From contig CAZMIX010000036.1 in the NCBI GenBank assembly GCA_964566545.1, forward strand, positions 1 to 22,836: 22,836 bases of DNA. The letters are read 5' to 3'. This DNA is from JAEYFP01 sp964566545. GTDB lineage: Bacteria > Bacillota > Clostridia > Lachnospirales > Lachnospiraceae. Each line of letters starts with the position of its first letter. Positions within the stretch are counted from its first letter, which is position 1. The notes under the pieces are model-generated. The model was not told the origin of the DNA, ran no database searches, and saw nothing but the letters and a program-made list of their open reading frames with translations. The position numbers and the translations under genes are program-made. This document shows positions 1 to 7,330 of this stretch, piece after piece.

Positions 1-227
1 ATCATGTACGGCTTAATAACAGCCAAAACGTCCTCTGCATTGTCTTCAGCATGGATGTTTAAATCGATAGGCTTAGATAAATCTAGACTGAAAATCCCCA
101 TGATTGATTTTGCATCGATCACATATCTTCCTGACACTAAGTCGAAATCACAATCGAATTTTGTAATATCATTTACGAATGACTTCACTTTGTCGATGGA
201 ATTTAAAGAAATCTGTACTGTTTTCAT
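1..227 (-). CDS. HPr-like phosphocarrier-family protein lacking the active-site histidine (partial)
   Basis: The minus strand reads 75 codons from an ATG at 227 and runs off the left edge, so the C-terminus is missing. The ATG is preceded by a strong AAGGAGG about eight bases upstream and by a good promoter. The stretch AKSIMGIFSLDL followed by an acidic HAEDNAEDVL segment matches the C-terminal half of HPr, including the regulatory Ser46 region. The N-terminal half has no HARPA motif, so the phosphoryl-accepting His15 of canonical HPr is absent. It is therefore unlikely to carry phosphate in the PTS. A Crh-like or purely regulatory role is possible by analogy, since Crh also lacks His15, but that is inference. 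It is transcribed away from mtaB. Confidence 0.75.
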   Translation of the reverse strand, partial: MKTVQISLNSIDKVKSFVNDITKFDCDFDLVSGRYVIDAKSIMGIFSLDLSKPIDLNIHAEDNAEDVLAVIKPYM

Positions 228-267
228 ATAAAAAACCTCCTTATCATTTATATTTACTACAGTTCCT

Positions 268-296
268 ATGATAAGTCGGGCAAACGGAAAAGTCAA
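268..296 (-). promoter_or_regulatory. sigma-A type promoter of the HPr-like gene
   Basis: On the minus strand TTGACT (291-296) and TATCAT (268-273) are separated by exactly 17 bases. Transcription would begin about 7 bases downstream, leaving a short leader with the AAGGAGG ribosome site before the ATG at 227. The plus-strand promoter for mtaB must lie in the same 100-base interval, but I see no convincing one. Confidence 0.65.
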
Positions 297-329
297 TATA
301 AAAACAATACAAAAAATTAGGAGATTCTT

Positions 330-1745
330 ATGACAAAAGTTGCATTGCATAACCTCGGCTGTAAGGTAAATGCGTACGAATTAGAATTTGTACAGCAAAT
401 GTTTACAAGAAATGGGTACGAAATTGTACCCTTTGACGAAAAAGCGGATATTTATATTGTCAACACATGTACTGTCACGAATATTGCGGATCGCAAATCG
501 CGACAGATGCTTCATCGTGCAAAAAAAAGGAATCCTGAGGCGATTGTCGTCGCAACAGGCTGTTATGTGCAGACGGATCGGACGGAGGCAGGCAAGGATG
601 AAAGTATTGATCTCATGGTCGGAAACAATCGAAAAAAGGAAATTGTCGGGCTGGTTGAGCAGCTTTTAGAGAATCGCCGCGCGGGTCTGTCTATGGAAAC
701 CGCAGGAGCCTGCCCGTTTGAAAAGGACACTGCCGTGTCTGACATTGCCGTTGAAACTGCGTATGAGGAATTCGAGCTGGAACAGGCCGGCGGGCATACA
801 CGGGCCTATATCAAAATTCAGGATGGCTGTAATCAGTTTTGTAGCTATTGTGTTATCCCTTATGCAAGGGGAAGGGTGCGCAGCCGGAGAAAAGAGGATG
901 TGCTCGCGGAGATTAAGAAGCTTGCGGAAAACGGCTATCAGGAGGTTGTTCTGACCGGCATTCATGTAAGCTCCTATGGGCTGGATTTTCATAAAAATGA
1001 GGAAGAGCGGGATATTTCCTACAACGCCGCCGCCGCCGCGGGAAGCTTTACAAATGCGGAGCTGCTTTCCTTAATCAAACAGGTGCATGAAATAGAGGGG
1101 GTTGGGCGGATTCGGCTCAGTTCTTTAGAACCGCGGATTATCACGGAGGAGTTTTTAGAAGGGCTTGCAAAGCTGCCAAAGTTTTGTCCGCATTTTCATC
1201 TTTCCCTGCAGAGCGGTTCTGATGCGGTATTAAAGCGGATGAATAGGCGGTATAGTGTCTGTGAATACTATGAGAAAACAGAGCTGATCCGGCGTTACTT
1301 TACACATCCGGCGCTGACAACGGATGTCATAGTTGGCTTTCCAGGGGAAACAGAGGAAGAATTCGAAGAAACAAGGGCGTTTCTTCAAAAGGTCAACTTC
1401 TATGAGGTGCACGTATTTAAGTATTCTAGAAGGCGGGGGACAGCGGCGGATCAGATGCCAAATCAGTTGACTCAAAAGGAAAAAGCCGAAAGAAGCAGTG
1501 TGCTGATTGAAGAATCAGCAAAAAGAAGCAGGGATTACCGCGCGTGGTATGCGGGAAGGCTGATTGACGTGCTGTTCGAGGAAGGACAGGAAATCGACGG
1601 GGACTGTTATCAGACGGGATATACAAAGGAGTATGTAAAAGCAGCGGTGAGGACACAGGAGGATTTGGGCAATCAAATCGTTACAGGCAGGGCAGGCGGG
1701 ATGCTGACGGATGAAATCCTTGTGTTTTCAAAGGAATTAGAGTAA
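330..1745 (+). CDS. mtaB: tRNA (N6-threonylcarbamoyladenosine(37)-C2)-methylthiotransferase MtaB
   Basis: A radical-SAM enzyme that adds a methylthio group to t6A37 in ANN-decoding tRNAs. The N-terminal UPF0004 domain carries Cys11, Cys47 and Cys78 for the auxiliary iron-sulfur cluster. The radical-SAM cluster motif CNQFCSYC lies at Cys167, Cys171 and Cys174, followed by the family-typical YARGRVRSR. A C-terminal TRAM-like segment follows to residue 471, a slightly long length for the family. An extra stretch near residues 225-245 includes five consecutive alanines encoded by a GCC repeat (around 1024-1038). The ATG at 330 has a TAGGAG site six bases upstream. It is the first plus-strand gene and is followed after about 60 bases by ireB. 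The call is firm from the two cysteine sets. Confidence 0.93.
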   Translation: MTKVALHNLGCKVNAYELEFVQQMFTRNGYEIVPFDEKADIYIVNTCTVTNIADRKSRQMLHRAKKRNPEAIVVATGCYVQTDRTEAGKDESIDLMVGNNRKKEIVGLVEQLLENRRAGLSMETAGACPFEKDTAVSDIAVETAYEEFELEQAGGHTRAYIKIQDGCNQFCSYCVIPYARGRVRSRRKEDVLAEIKKLAENGYQEVVLTGIHVSSYGLDFHKNEEERDISYNAAAAAGSFTNAELLSLIKQVHEIEGVGRIRLSSLEPRIITEEFLEGLAKLPKFCPHFHLSLQSGSDAVLKRMNRRYSVCEYYEKTELIRRYFTHPALTTDVIVGFPGETEEEFEETRAFLQKVNFYEVHVFKYSRRRGTAADQMPNQLTQKEKAERSSVLIEESAKRSRDYRAWYAGRLIDVLFEEGQEIDGDCYQTGYTKEYVKAAVRTQEDLGNQIVTGRAGGMLTDEILVFSKELE

Positions 1746-1804
1746 AATAAAGTATAGATATGCAGAAACAGTACGATGTAGAGAAAGAGCAGGGAAGTGA
1801 TCAC

Positions 1805-2068
1805 ATGCAGAATCTTGGCAACACACAATACTTTAAAGTGCAGACGGAGCCGGAAACCGGCGTAAAGGTAGTGCTTTCTACCGTATATGAGGCGTTAACG
1901 GAAAAGGGATACAATCCGGTCAACCAGATCGTCGGATATATCATGTCGGGCGACCCGACCTATATCACGAGCCACAACAATGCGCGAAGCCTGATCATGA
2001 AGGTGGAGAGGGACGAGCTTGTCGAGGAATTGCTGACACAATATATCAAGAACAACGGATGGAACTAA
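1805..2068 (+). CDS. ireB: IreB family regulatory protein (DUF965)
   Basis: An 87-residue protein with the family's conserved core: NTQYFKV near the N-terminus, VYEALTEKGYNPVNQIVGY in the middle and the GDPTYITSHNNAR segment. IreB is a small phosphoprotein substrate of the serine/threonine kinase IreK in enterococci and is widespread in Firmicutes. The open frame extends upstream to an ATG at 1760, but that start has no ribosome site. The ATG at 1805 follows AGGGAAG and gives the normal family length, so I choose it. It is one base away from ruvX, as in B. subtilis yrzL-yrrK, so the two are almost certainly co-transcribed. Confidence 0.9.
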   Translation: MQNLGNTQYFKVQTEPETGVKVVLSTVYEALTEKGYNPVNQIVGYIMSGDPTYITSHNNARSLIMKVERDELVEELLTQYIKNNGWN

Positions 2069-2069
2069 T

Positions 2070-2519
2070 ATGCGTATTATGGGATTAGATTTTGGTTCAA
2101 AGACAGTGGGGGTTGCCGTAAGCGATCCACTGCTTATTACTGCGCAGGGAATTGAAATCATCAGACGTGATTCGGAAAACAAAATTCGCAAGACGCTCGC
2201 GAGAATAGAAGAGCTGATTGTGCAGTATGAGGTAGACCGCATTGTTTTGGGATTTCCAAAGAACATGAATGCGACGATCGGTGAACGTGGAGAAAAGACA
2301 ATTGAATTCCAGCAGAACCTGATGCGCAGGACGGGGTTGGAGGTCATCCTGTGGGATGAGCGGCTGACTACGGTCGCTGCGGATAAGGTGATGATGGAGA
2401 GCGGAGTACGAAGAGAGGATAGGAGCAAGTATGTCGACAAAATTGCTGCTATCTTCATTTTGCAGGGTTATTTGGATTATTTGGAAAAAGAAAAGGAAAG
2501 GGAACAGGAAAATGGATAA
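2070..2519 (+). CDS. ruvX: RuvX/YqgF family putative Holliday junction resolvase (pre-16S rRNA nuclease family)
   Basis: A 149-residue RNase H-fold protein. It begins MRIMGLDFGSKTVGVAVSD, which holds the first catalytic aspartate. IVLGFPKNMN and the WDERLTT motif follow, then a C-terminal segment with the conserved D of the KYVDKIAA region. The length is typical of the family (about 140 residues). It is linked to the 16S rRNA 5'-end maturation or Holliday-junction nuclease activity of YqgF. It sits one base after ireB and overlaps the next gene by eight bases, which suggests translational coupling. All expected acidic motifs are present. Confidence 0.92.
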   Translation: MRIMGLDFGSKTVGVAVSDPLLITAQGIEIIRRDSENKIRKTLARIEELIVQYEVDRIVLGFPKNMNATIGERGEKTIEFQQNLMRRTGLEVILWDERLTTVAADKVMMESGVRREDRSKYVDKIAAIFILQGYLDYLEKEKEREQENG

Positions 2520-2778
2520 GATTCAGTTTTCGTTTGACGACGGAGAGGAAACAGCGGAGTTTTTTGTGCTGGATCAGACGCGTATAAACGGCAGGAATTA
2601 TCTGCTTGTTGCAGAATCCACGGAGGATGAGGCAGAAGCATTGATATTTAAGGACATGGCGCCCGAGGAGGCGCTTGAGAGCGTATATGAGATCGTTGAT
2701 GACGATACGGAGCTTCAGGCGGTTGCGAAGGTGTTTGAGGAATCGATAGGGGATATCGAGTTTGAGCGGGAGGTATAG
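2512..2778 (+). CDS. DUF1292 family protein (YrzB-like)
   Basis: An 88-residue very acidic protein that starts at the ATG at 2512, inside the last codons of ruvX. The open frame continues upstream to 2431, but that part is out-of-frame overlap with ruvX. The pattern of an acidic N-terminus (FSFDDGEETAEFFVLDQ), then NYLLVAES and IVDDDTELQAVAKVFEE is that of the DUF1292 family, known next to ruvX in many Firmicutes. The molecular role is unknown. A GGAAAGGGAACAGGAA run acts as ribosome site. Only three bases separate it from the RNase J start. Confidence 0.88.
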   Translation: MDKIQFSFDDGEETAEFFVLDQTRINGRNYLLVAESTEDEAEALIFKDMAPEEALESVYEIVDDDTELQAVAKVFEESIGDIEFEREV

Positions 2779-2781
2779 AGT

Positions 2782-4455
2782 TTGAAACAGAAGAATGAGA
2801 GCAAAAGCAAGTTAAAGATTATTCCGTTAGGAGGTCTGGAACAGATCGGGTTGAATATTACTGCCTTTGAGTATGAAGACAGTATTGTTGTTGTGGATTG
2901 CGGACTGGCATTTCCGGAGGATGATATGCTCGGAATTGATTTGGTCATTCCGGACATCACTTATTTAAAAGAGAACGCTGCAAAGGTGAAGGGCTTTGTT
3001 ATCACGCATGGCCATGAAGATCATATCGGTGCGCTTCCCTATATTTTAAAGGAATTAAATGTGCCGGTTTATGCCACAAGGCTTACGATTGCGCTGATTG
3101 ACAGTAAGCTGAAGGAGCATAATTTGCTGAAGTCGGTTAAGAGGAAGACCGTAAAATACGGACAGTCGATCAATCTTGGCGTATTTCGGGTAGAATTTAT
3201 CAATACGAACCACAGCATTGCAGATGCGAGCGCGCTGGCTATTTATTCTCCGGCGGGTGTTGTTGTTCATACAGGAGATTTCAAGGTGGATTATACACCG
3301 GTATTCGGCGATGCGATCGATTTGCAGAGGTTTGCGGAGCTTGGGAAAAAGGGTGTGCTCGCGCTGATGTGCGACAGCACGAATGCGGAGCGTCCGGGCT
3401 TTACCAATTCCGAAAAAACAGTCGGCAAGACGTTTGACAGCATTTTTGCGGATCATAAGTCGACGAGGATCCTCGTTGCGACGTTCGCGTCCAATGTGGA
3501 CCGAGTGCAGCAGATTATAGATTCCGCCTATAAATACGGCAGAAAGGTTGTGGTGGAGGGTCGCAGCATGGTTAATATCCTCCAGACGGCTTCCGAGCTT
3601 GGTTATATTAAGATCCCGGATCAGACGCTGATCGATGTCGAGCAGCTTAAGAATTATCCCGATGAGAAGACCGTCATTATCACGACGGGCAGCCAGGGTG
3701 AGGCGATGGCCGCGCTCAGCAGGATTGCATCGAGCATTCATAAAAAAGTGACAATTAAGCCGGGCGATACGGTAATATTCAGTTCTAATCCGATCCCGGG
3801 AAATGAAAAGGCCGTTTCTAAGGTAATCAATGAGCTTGGAATCAAGGGCGCGGATGTCATTTTCCAGGATGCGCATGTTTCCGGTCATGCTTGTCAGGAG
3901 GAAATCAAGCTGTTATATTCGCTTGTAAAGCCGAAGTATGCGATACCGGTTCACGGGGAATACCGCCATCTGAAAGCGCAGGCAAAAATTGTGCAGGAGC
4001 TTGGCATTTCAAAAGAAAATATTTTCATCCTATCCTCGGGTGATGTGCTGGAATTGGATGGCGAGCAGGCTGCTGTTACAGGGGAGGTGCCGACGGGGGC
4101 TGTGTTTGTGGACGGACTTGGCGTTGGCGATGTTGGGAATATTGTGCTACGCGACAGGCAGCATCTGGCTGAAGATGGTATTCTGATTGTTGTGCTGACG
4201 CTTGAGAAAAAGACAAATCAGCTTCTGGCAGGTCCGGACATCATTTCAAGGGGTTTTGTGTATGTCAGAGAGTCCGACGAAATCATGGAGGAGGCGCAGA
4301 TCGTTGTAGAGGAAGCGTTACTGGAACTGCTCGACAGAAACATTACGGACTGGGGTAAGATGAAGAATGCAATGAAGGACGCTTTAAGCGGCTATGTATG
4401 GAAAAAGATGAAGAGAAGGCCAATGATCCTTCCGATTATTATGGAAGTGGAATAA
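2782..4455 (+). CDS. rnj: Ribonuclease J
   Basis: A 557-residue metallo-beta-lactamase/beta-CASP nuclease, the length usual for RNase J1/J2, acting in mRNA decay and 5'-end processing. The metal-binding motif HGHEDHIG lies at residues 76-83, with further ligands in NTNHSIADAS, VVHTGDFKVD and the C-terminal PVHGEYRHL. A beta-CASP region with MCDSTNAE follows the first half. Translation starts at a TTG at 2782, supported by GGGAGG eight bases upstream and by alignment of the N-terminal KIIPLGGLEQIG motif. There is no in-frame ATG before the fold begins. It sits between the DUF1292 and YlbF genes in one series. J1 versus J2 identity cannot be told from the sequence alone. Confidence 0.95.
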   Translation: MKQKNESKSKLKIIPLGGLEQIGLNITAFEYEDSIVVVDCGLAFPEDDMLGIDLVIPDITYLKENAAKVKGFVITHGHEDHIGALPYILKELNVPVYATRLTIALIDSKLKEHNLLKSVKRKTVKYGQSINLGVFRVEFINTNHSIADASALAIYSPAGVVVHTGDFKVDYTPVFGDAIDLQRFAELGKKGVLALMCDSTNAERPGFTNSEKTVGKTFDSIFADHKSTRILVATFASNVDRVQQIIDSAYKYGRKVVVEGRSMVNILQTASELGYIKIPDQTLIDVEQLKNYPDEKTVIITTGSQGEAMAALSRIASSIHKKVTIKPGDTVIFSSNPIPGNEKAVSKVINELGIKGADVIFQDAHVSGHACQEEIKLLYSLVKPKYAIPVHGEYRHLKAQAKIVQELGISKENIFILSSGDVLELDGEQAAVTGEVPTGAVFVDGLGVGDVGNIVLRDRQHLAEDGILIVVLTLEKKTNQLLAGPDIISRGFVYVRESDEIMEEAQIVVEEALLELLDRNITDWGKMKNAMKDALSGYVWKKMKRRPMILPIIMEVE

Positions 4456-4476
4456 GGCCACAAAGGAGCGACGCAT

Positions 4477-4815
4477 ATGAGTATTTCAGAAAGCAGCATG
4501 GAAAGCGCCATTGAAGGGTTAATCGTGCAGATGCGTCACACTGCAGATTACCAGAACTATATGAAGCAAAAGGAAACGTTAAAGAGCTATCCGGAGCTGA
4601 AAGAAAGAATAGAGAAGCTGAGAGAGTTGAATTGCCGGATGCAGAATATGCCTGAATCCGAAAGCCTTTATGAGGAGGGGGAAAAGCTCGAGCAACAGTA
4701 TGAGGAGTTATGCGAGGATACTCGCGTGTATGATTTTATGCAGGCAGAACTGGATTTTTGCAGGATGTTTCAGGGAATCCTTGCAAGAATTACGGCCGGC
4801 ATGGAATTTGAGTAG
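4477..4815 (+). CDS. YlbF/YmcA family protein (DUF964)
   Basis: A 112-residue, mostly helical protein rich in Glu, Lys and Leu. Its central segment (YMKQKETLKSYPELKERIEKL, then LREL) is typical of YlbF/YmcA proteins. In B. subtilis, YlbF, YmcA and YaaT form the Y-complex that interacts with RNase Y and affects mRNA processing. The position directly after an RNase gene agrees with a role in RNA metabolism, but this paralog has not been tied to a partner. AAAGGAG lies nine bases before the ATG. Coiled-coil character is evident, and there is no signal peptide or membrane segment. Confidence 0.8.
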   Translation: MSISESSMESAIEGLIVQMRHTADYQNYMKQKETLKSYPELKERIEKLRELNCRMQNMPESESLYEEGEKLEQQYEELCEDTRVYDFMQAELDFCRMFQGILARITAGMEFE

Positions 4816-4859
4816 CTTTCCGTCAGCGCCTGCAAGGGAAGCGACAGGGAGGAATTAAC

Positions 4860-5267
4860 ATGAAAGCAAAACAATTGACGATTTCATTTTTTGGAACGGT
4901 AATCAGGGCGGTTGTGCTGATTATGGCGGTTCTTATTATTTATAAAGCAGGGGTAAAGGCTTATGACTTTGGTTTTCGTATTTTTACGGAGGAGCCGATG
5001 ACTGCGGAGCCGGGAAGAGATATTCAAGTAATGATTACACAGGGAGACAGTGTTATGGATGTCGGTACGATGTTAGAGGAAAAGGGTCTGGTCAGAGATG
5101 CGCAGCTTTTTTTCATCCAGAAGCTACTTTCCCAATATTCCGGAGATATCCAGCCGGGCATGTACACGTTGAATACGTCGATGACGGCGGAGGAAATGTT
5201 TGCGCTTCTTTTGAAGGACGAGGCGCAAGAGGACGAGGCTGTTTCCGAGCCGGATGAGCTGCAGTAA
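4860..5267 (+). CDS. MltG-like (YceG-like) N-terminal membrane protein without the catalytic domain
   Basis: A 135-residue protein with one membrane segment at about residues 10-33. An extracellular domain follows with the LysM-like start of the endolytic transglycosylase MltG: VMITQGDSVMDVGTMLEEKG, then GDIQPGMYTLNTSMTAEEMFALLL. Full MltG proteins are about 350 residues and carry a catalytic glutamate in a C-terminal domain, which is missing here. It therefore should not cleave peptidoglycan itself and may be a binding or regulatory relative. Short forms of this kind occupy the mltG place in Clostridia by my recollection. The reading frame ends in an acidic tail (DEAQEDEAVSEPDELQ). Downstream sequence still looks like disrupted tail, treated as a separate entry. 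Confidence 0.75.
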   Translation: MKAKQLTISFFGTVIRAVVLIMAVLIIYKAGVKAYDFGFRIFTEEPMTAEPGRDIQVMITQGDSVMDVGTMLEEKGLVRDAQLFFIQKLLSQYSGDIQPGMYTLNTSMTAEEMFALLLKDEAQEDEAVSEPDELQ

Positions 5268-5411
5268 GCGGGGCTTCGTCTGCCGAGGCCGGATCCGCTC
5301 GAAGCTGACCCTCTCACGGACTCAGGAGACGGCGCGGCGAAGGAGGGAGACTTCCGGATGAAGATGCGGGAACCGTACAAGAGGAAATGACAGAGGAATA
5401 ACAGAGGAATA
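5268..5411 (+). pseudogene. Possible disrupted acidic C-terminal tail of the MltG-like protein
   Basis: After the TAA at 5265-5267 the same frame stays open to a TGA at 5388-5390 and reads a segment with EADPLTDSGDGAAKEGDF. The region from 5356 read one frame over gives PDEDAGTVQEEMTEE and ends at a TAA (5398-5400). Both pieces have the acidic, Gly/Ala/Thr-rich character of the known tail. One stop and one slip therefore separate it from the gene upstream. This could be erosion of an unimportant tail or sequencing error near the end of the gene. The alternative is plain intergenic DNA. The trmR ribosome site lies at its end. Confidence 0.3.
5390..5411 (+). repeat. 11-bp perfect tandem duplication carrying the trmR ribosome site
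   Basis: ACAGAGGAATA occurs twice back to back (5390-5400 and 5401-5411). Each copy contains the AGAGGA core. The second copy is at the right distance (nine bases) from the GTG start of trmR at 5418. Confidence 0.75.
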
Positions 5412-5417
5412 ACAGCG

Positions 5418-6071
5418 GTGATTGTAGATGAAAGAATAGCGTCCTATATCGATTCGCTTGATAAAGGGAATCCCCCTTTTTTAAATGAAATTGAGGCTTA
5501 CGCAAAGAAAAACTATGTGCCGATTATTAAGCGGCCGACGCAGAATCTGCTGCGGCTTCTGCTGCAAATGAGACAGCCGAAAGCTATTTTGGAGGTCGGG
5601 ACAGCGATCGGTTTTTCGGCGCTTTTGATGGCGGAATATGGGCCGAAGGATTGTCCGATTACGACAATTGAGAAATATGAGAAGCGGATCCCAATCGCAA
5701 AGGAAAATTTTAAAAGAGCCGGCAGGGAGCGGCAAATCGTGTTGCTTGAGGGCGACGCGGCCGATATTTTGCAGGAGCTTTCCAGGAAGCAGCCGCAGAG
5801 CTTTGACTTTATATTTATGGATGCGGCAAAGGGTCAATATATGCATTTTCTGCCTGAGGTTCTGCTGCTTTTGCGGCAGGGCGGACTTTTGATTTCGGAT
5901 AATGTGCTGCAGGACGGGGATATCGTAGAATCAAGGTTTGCCGTCCCGCGCAGGAACCGTACGATCCATTCGCGCATGCGGGATTATCTGTATGCGCTGA
6001 CGAACGACGAAGCGCTGCAGACAACGGTGCTCCCGCTCGGGGACGGCGTGACGGTCAGCGTAAAGAAGTGA
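5418..6071 (+). CDS. trmR: tRNA 5-hydroxyuridine methyltransferase TrmR (O-methyltransferase)
   Basis: A 217-residue class I SAM-dependent O-methyltransferase of the YrrM family. In B. subtilis TrmR methylates 5-hydroxyuridine at tRNA position 34 to give 5-methoxyuridine. SAM-binding motif I is ILEVGTAIGFSALLMA, motif II includes the acidic TTIEKYE, the metal and catalytic region is FIFMDAAKGQYMHFLPE, and LLISDNVLQDGDIV follows. The start is a GTG with GAGGA nine bases upstream, since the nearby ATG at 5428 is out of frame. It is followed ten bases later by the U32 gene that supplies the hydroxylation step, the same pairing as yrrM-yrrN/O in B. subtilis. The general family is certain, and the tRNA role rests on length and context. 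Confidence 0.88.
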   Translation: MIVDERIASYIDSLDKGNPPFLNEIEAYAKKNYVPIIKRPTQNLLRLLLQMRQPKAILEVGTAIGFSALLMAEYGPKDCPITTIEKYEKRIPIAKENFKRAGRERQIVLLEGDAADILQELSRKQPQSFDFIFMDAAKGQYMHFLPEVLLLLRQGGLLISDNVLQDGDIVESRFAVPRRNRTIHSRMRDYLYALTNDEALQTTVLPLGDGVTVSVKK

Positions 6072-6080
6072 GGAATTAAA

Positions 6081-7330
6081 ATGAATCAGAATAAAAAGCC
6101 GGAGTTGCTGATTCCGGCGAGCAGTTTGGAAGTATTGATGACGGCGGTGGTTTTTGGCGCGGACGCCGTTTATATCGGCGGAGAGGCGTTTGGCCTGCGC
6201 TCAAAGGCGAAAAATTTTTCGAAAGAGGATATGAAGGCGGGCATCGCGTTTGCGCATGCGCACGGCGTCAGGGTTCATGTGACCGCAAACATCCTTGCTC
6301 ACAATGACGATCTTGCGGGCGCGCGGGAATATTTTGCGGAGCTAAAGGAAATGAAGCCGGATGCGTTGATTATTTCCGATCCGGGCATGTTTACGCTCGC
6401 TAAGGAGATCTGCCCCGAAATAGAAATTCATATCAGCACGCAGGCGAACAATACCAATTATAGAACTTATGATTTCTGGTGGAAGCAGGGCGCAAAACGG
6501 GTCGTTTCGGCGAGGGAACTTTCATTAAAGGAAATCAGGGAAATCAGGGAGCATATTCCTGCTGAAATGGAAATCGAGAGCTTTATCCATGGCGCGATGT
6601 GCATTTCCTATTCCGGGCGCTGCCTGCTCAGCAGCTATTTTACCGGAAGAGATGCGAACCGGGGCGAATGCACCCATCCGTGCCGTTGGAAATATGCGGT
6701 NNNNNNNNNNAAAATGACAGAGGAACTTATATATTTAACTCGAAGGATTTGTGCATGATCGAGCACATTCCGGAAATGATCGATGCGGGGATCGACAGCT
6801 TTAAAATAGAAGGGCGCATGAAAACAGCGCTGTACGTGGCGACGGTCGCACGTACCTACCGGAAGGCGATCGACGATTATTTTGTATCTGAGGAGAGGTA
6901 CCGCTCCAATCTGCCGTGGTATCGGGAAGAAATTGCAAAGTGCACATACCGTCAGTTTACGACCGGCTTTTATTTCGGAAAGCCGGATGAAACGACGCAG
7001 ATTTACGATCATAATACATATGTGAAGGAGTACGTTTACCTCGGAATTGTTGGAAAGGCGGAGGAGGACGGCTCCGTGACGATCGAGCAAAGAAATAAAT
7101 TTTCGGTCGGAGAGGAAATAGAGGTTATGAAGCCGGAAGGAGCGAATGTTCCGGCGGTCGTGTTGTCGATTCAGGATGAGGAGGGGAACGAGCAGGACAG
7201 CGCTCCGCACCCAAAGCAGGTGATCCGCGTAAGGCTTTCTGCAGCAGGCTCGCCCGCAGAAGGAGCTGCCAATACGGCGGTCTGTGCGCGATACGACATA
7301 TTAAGAAAAAAGGAAGAAGAGTCAGAATGA
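6081..7330 (+). CDS. U32 family protein, TrhP-type tRNA hydroxylation protein, interrupted by an assembly gap
   Basis: A peptidase-U32-family protein with the family signature ESFIHGAMCISYSGRCLLSS and downstream Cys residues in ECTHPCRW. Related TrhP proteins (B. subtilis YrrN/YrrO) take part in prephenate-dependent hydroxylation of tRNA U34, and the trmR neighbour supports that role. The reading frame before the 10 Ns (6701-6710) differs from the frame after them, which begins with NDRGTYIFNSKDLC at 6713. Both halves fit one protein if the true gap is 2 modulo 3 bases long. From family memory about 15 residues are missing, giving about 427 in total. GAGGAA precedes the ATG. The stop TGA overlaps the next ATG. 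Confidence 0.85.
6701..6710. other. Assembly gap (10 Ns)
   Basis: Ten Ns interrupt the U32 gene. The shift of frame across them shows that ten is a placeholder and that the true length differs. Confidence 0.99.

Noticed and set aside
4..231. 75-residue plus-strand open frame at the left edge
   Set aside because: Antisense of the HPr-like gene; the minus strand has promoter, ribosome site and family motifs.
3055..3888. 277-residue minus-strand open frame inside the RNase J gene
   Set aside because: Antisense of a well-supported nuclease gene, with Arg- and Ile-rich composition typical of a shadow frame.
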